Of a DNA stretch of 9,043 bases, positions 7,696 through 9,043 are shown in pieces (positions within the stretch are counted from its first letter, which is position 1; each line of letters begins with the position of its first letter). Made by a program: the position numbers and the translations under genes. The notes under the pieces were generated by a model that was not told where the DNA came from, made no database searches, and saw nothing but the letters and a program-made list of their open reading frames with translations. This stretch comes from Crocinitomicaceae bacterium (GTDB lineage: Bacteria > Bacteroidota > Bacteroidia > Flavobacteriales_D > Crocinitomicaceae): assembly GCA_027084145.1 (NCBI GenBank), contig JALWLM010000522.1:1-9043 (forward strand), read 5' to 3'.

Positions 7696-8683
7696 TTGCT
7701 CTTTTTCTTGCTTTTTCAAACTCAGGGTCGTATTTCAAACAATTCGAATATGCTTTTAAAGCTTTTCCCACATTCCCTTTTTCTTCGTGGCAAATACCAA
7801 TATTAAACCAAGCCGGAACAAATCGTGGATCCACCTCTAATGCTTTTTTATAAAAAATCATTGCACTGTCAATTTCCTTTTCCATAAACTGCTTAATGTA
7901 TCCTTGATGAAAATACCCCCTAATTACATAAGCATCTATCGTATCTTTTGCAACCATTTCTCTATAAGTCTCTTTTGCACCTTCAATATCACCGTACAAC
8001 TGCTTTGAATATGCTACTTGATAACGAAATTCCGAATTATCTGGTTGTAATTCCAGAGCATTGATAAAGTAATCAACACAAACAGCACTGTCCATTGATT
8101 GATAAATTTGACCTAAACGAAAATATCCTTCATAAAAATTCGGGTCTTGCTGTACTGCCGTTTCATAAGATGAGATTGCTTTTTCTTTGTTATTTAACAA
8201 CAGAAACATCGTTCCTTTTAATACATAAGCATCTCTATACTTTGAATTTATCCTCAATGCTTCATTTGTATATTTAAACGCTTTTTCAAAGTCCCGCTGC
8301 TGAAAATATGTTGATGCCAATCCTACTAAAGCCCTCGTATTTTTCGGGTCTTTTTTTAATACCTCTTGATAATGCCTTTGTGCTATCATTACATCTTGAA
8401 CGCTCCTTGTCACCCTATTATTTAATGTTTCAGCATACATTAACCTTGCTTGGACATTATTAGAATCCAGACGAAATGCCTTTGCTGCAAAATTAATTGC
8501 TTCATCATATTGATAAGTTTTAAACAACGTATCTGCTTTTTGGACTAACAATGGAACACTATCAGGATACATCACTAAAAGGCTATCAATATCAATGTTT
8601 TGGATTGCATTCTCATTTTTATTGCCTTCGGAACAGGCATAAACTACAGATAGAAATAAAAAATATAATATTGTTTTTTTCAT
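7673..8683 (-). CDS. Tetratricopeptide-repeat lipoprotein
   Basis: A 336-residue protein with a hydrophobic leader (residues 4-16) ending in VYAC, so Cys 17 is the probable lipid-attached residue. The mature protein begins with a polar linker and then consists almost entirely of TPR helical pairs of about 34 residues, from near 42 to 321. Clear units include residues 114-147, 148-181 and 288-321, each ending in a typical Asp-Pro or similar turn (KKDPK, QQDPN, EVDPR, KYDPE). The unit around 76-113 is stretched by a few residues and the one around 248-287 is also longer. TPR arrays bind other proteins, so a scaffold role at the periplasmic side of a membrane is likely, but no partner is shown. 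The gene has its own good promoter directly before the ATG and overlaps the downstream membrane-protein gene. Confidence 0.88.
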   Translation of the reverse strand: MKKTILYFLFLSVVYACSEGNKNENAIQNIDIDSLLVMYPDSVPLLVQKADTLFKTYQYDEAINFAAKAFRLDSNNVQARLMYAETLNNRVTRSVQDVMIAQRHYQEVLKKDPKNTRALVGLASTYFQQRDFEKAFKYTNEALRINSKYRDAYVLKGTMFLLLNNKEKAISSYETAVQQDPNFYEGYFRLGQIYQSMDSAVCVDYFINALELQPDNSEFRYQVAYSKQLYGDIEGAKETYREMVAKDTIDAYVIRGYFHQGYIKQFMEKEIDSAMIFYKKALEVDPRFVPAWFNIGICHEEKGNVGKALKAYSNCLKYDPEFEKARKRANALRDKQ

Positions 8684-8687
8684 ATCA

Positions 8688-8715
8688 CAAAGTTAATCTT
8701 TTTCTTATCAAACAA
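8688..8715 (-). promoter_or_regulatory. Bacteroidota-type promoter for the TPR lipoprotein gene
   Basis: Read on the minus strand, TTG (8715-8713), a 17-base spacer and TAACTTTG (8695-8688) match the Bacteroidota sigma-ABfr consensus TTG-N17-23-TAnnTTTG exactly. Only four bases (TGAT) lie between the -7 box and the ATG at 8683, so the transcript would have almost no leader. The element lies in the 45-base gap after the 31-codon ORF, which points to separate transcription of the TPR and membrane-protein genes. Confidence 0.65.
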
Positions 8716-8728
8716 GAACTGCCAAGAA

Positions 8729-8824
8729 CTATATTATATTTCTAAAAATCCAAAAGCCTATTACAATTAATAGAACAATATAAATTGCTTTTTCTCCATA
8801 TAAAACTTTTCTCCATTTTAACAT
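8729..8824 (-). CDS. 31-codon membrane ORF, possible remnant of a DUF2752 gene
   Basis: The ORF starts with ATG at 8824, seven bases before the end of the CD225 frame, and stops with TAG at 8731-8729. The product has a basic start (MLKWRKVLYGEK), one hydrophobic helix (residues 13-27) and the ending FWIFRNII. From memory of the family, the LYG-x-K, hydrophobic stretch and FWI-x-RNI pattern is how flavobacterial DUF2752 proteins end. Those proteins are about 100-130 residues and carry a CPGCG motif, which is absent here. DUF2752 genes are often beside CD225 genes, so this looks like a 3' remnant left by a deletion. It could instead be an expressed small protein: GGAG at 8835-8832 sits seven bases before the ATG, although those bases also encode the CD225 GDIEG loop. 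A frameshifted tail of the CD225 gene is a third reading. Confidence 0.45.
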   Translation of the reverse strand: MLKWRKVLYGEKAIYIVLLIVIGFWIFRNII

Positions 8825-9043
8825 ATTTGAACTCCTTCGATATCCCCTGCATAAAACCTGCTTTCCACTCTTGTTGCATTAACAACCCCAACTATTCCAA
8901 GGGGAAGGCAACAAAATAATGTAACCAAAATTGACTCTATAAGCCACGTTTTTGGAGGGTTTGTTGTTTCTGATGAAATTGGAGAAGGGGTAAAAGTTGA
9001 TTCAAAAGAAGTCTCCGGAGGAAAGTGTCCTTTCAGCTCGGGA
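8818..9043 (-). CDS. CD225/dispanin-type membrane protein, 3' part, apparently shortened
   Basis: The frame is open from the right edge of the window (the 5' end lies outside) to the TAA at 8820-8818, giving 74 residues. The first 30 are a Pro/Ser/Thr-rich linker. Then comes a hydrophobic segment, WLIESILVTLFCCLPLGIVG, with the double Cys and Pro-Leu-Gly of the CD225 family. The conserved cytoplasmic loop follows: VNATRVESRFYAGDIEG. The protein then ends within four residues (VQIC). Family members normally continue with a Ser/Ala/Lys-rich stretch and a second membrane helix, which is missing. The bacterial role of the family is unknown; many bacterial members have such a proline-rich lead and two helices. 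The family match is firm; the shortened end is what the sequence shows, and loss by deletion or frameshift is inferred. Confidence 0.8.
   Translation of the reverse strand, partial: PELKGHFPPETSFESTFTPSPISSETTNPPKTWLIESILVTLFCCLPLGIVGVVNATRVESRFYAGDIEGVQIC

Noticed and set aside
8551..8745. 64-codon plus-strand open frame across the TPR gene start
   Set aside because: It runs antisense to the TPR signal peptide and promoter and has a low-information His/Tyr/Gln-rich product.
8746..9043. Right end of the window as a gene-free region
   Set aside because: The minus strand codes for the CD225 protein end and a small overlapping ORF, both supported by recognisable residues.

Overview
The window looks like ordinary chromosomal DNA from a low-GC member of the Bacteroidota, most likely the Flavobacteriia. 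The evidence is AT-rich DNA, genes mostly without Shine-Dalgarno sites, one clear TTG-N17-TAnnTTTG promoter, short lipoprotein signal peptides, and protein families typical of that phylum (an AddA-like helicase-nuclease, an SbsA-type Ig-like lipoprotein, and a CD225 protein with a DUF2752-like tail). There is no rRNA, tRNA, CRISPR array, insertion sequence or phage gene, and no gene-free stretch longer than 300 bases.

Left block, plus strand (1-7105). The window opens inside the 3' end of a YigZ/IMPACT-family gene. An M42-type metallo-aminopeptidase gene follows directly on its stop codon. After a gap of about 35 bases comes a long UvrD/AddA-like helicase with a C-terminal RecB-type nuclease. 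Three more genes are tightly packed behind it: a short-chain dehydrogenase (4-base ATGA overlap), a GAF-domain free methionine-(R)-sulfoxide reductase (4-base ATGA overlap) and an Ig-like lipoprotein (22-base overlap). The overlaps imply one transcript and translational coupling, but the proteins do not form an obvious pathway. The mix is DNA break repair, redox chemistry, repair of oxidised free methionine, and the cell envelope.

Right block, minus strand (7087-9043). Reading leftwards from the right edge there is the 3' part of a CD225/dispanin-type membrane protein. A 31-codon membrane ORF overlaps its end. Next come a promoter, a tetratricopeptide-repeat lipoprotein, and an unrecognised multi-pass membrane protein that overlaps the TPR gene. 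The last gene converges on the Ig-like lipoprotein gene, and their 3' ends overlap by 19 bases.

The point most worth a second look is the CD225 region at 8729-8840. The CD225 protein stops just after its conserved GDIEG loop and lacks the usual second membrane helix. The small ORF that follows resembles only the extreme C-terminus of a DUF2752 protein. A single deletion joining two neighbouring membrane-protein genes would explain both. The rest of the window is conserved housekeeping or envelope material, and I see no convincing new multi-gene system.
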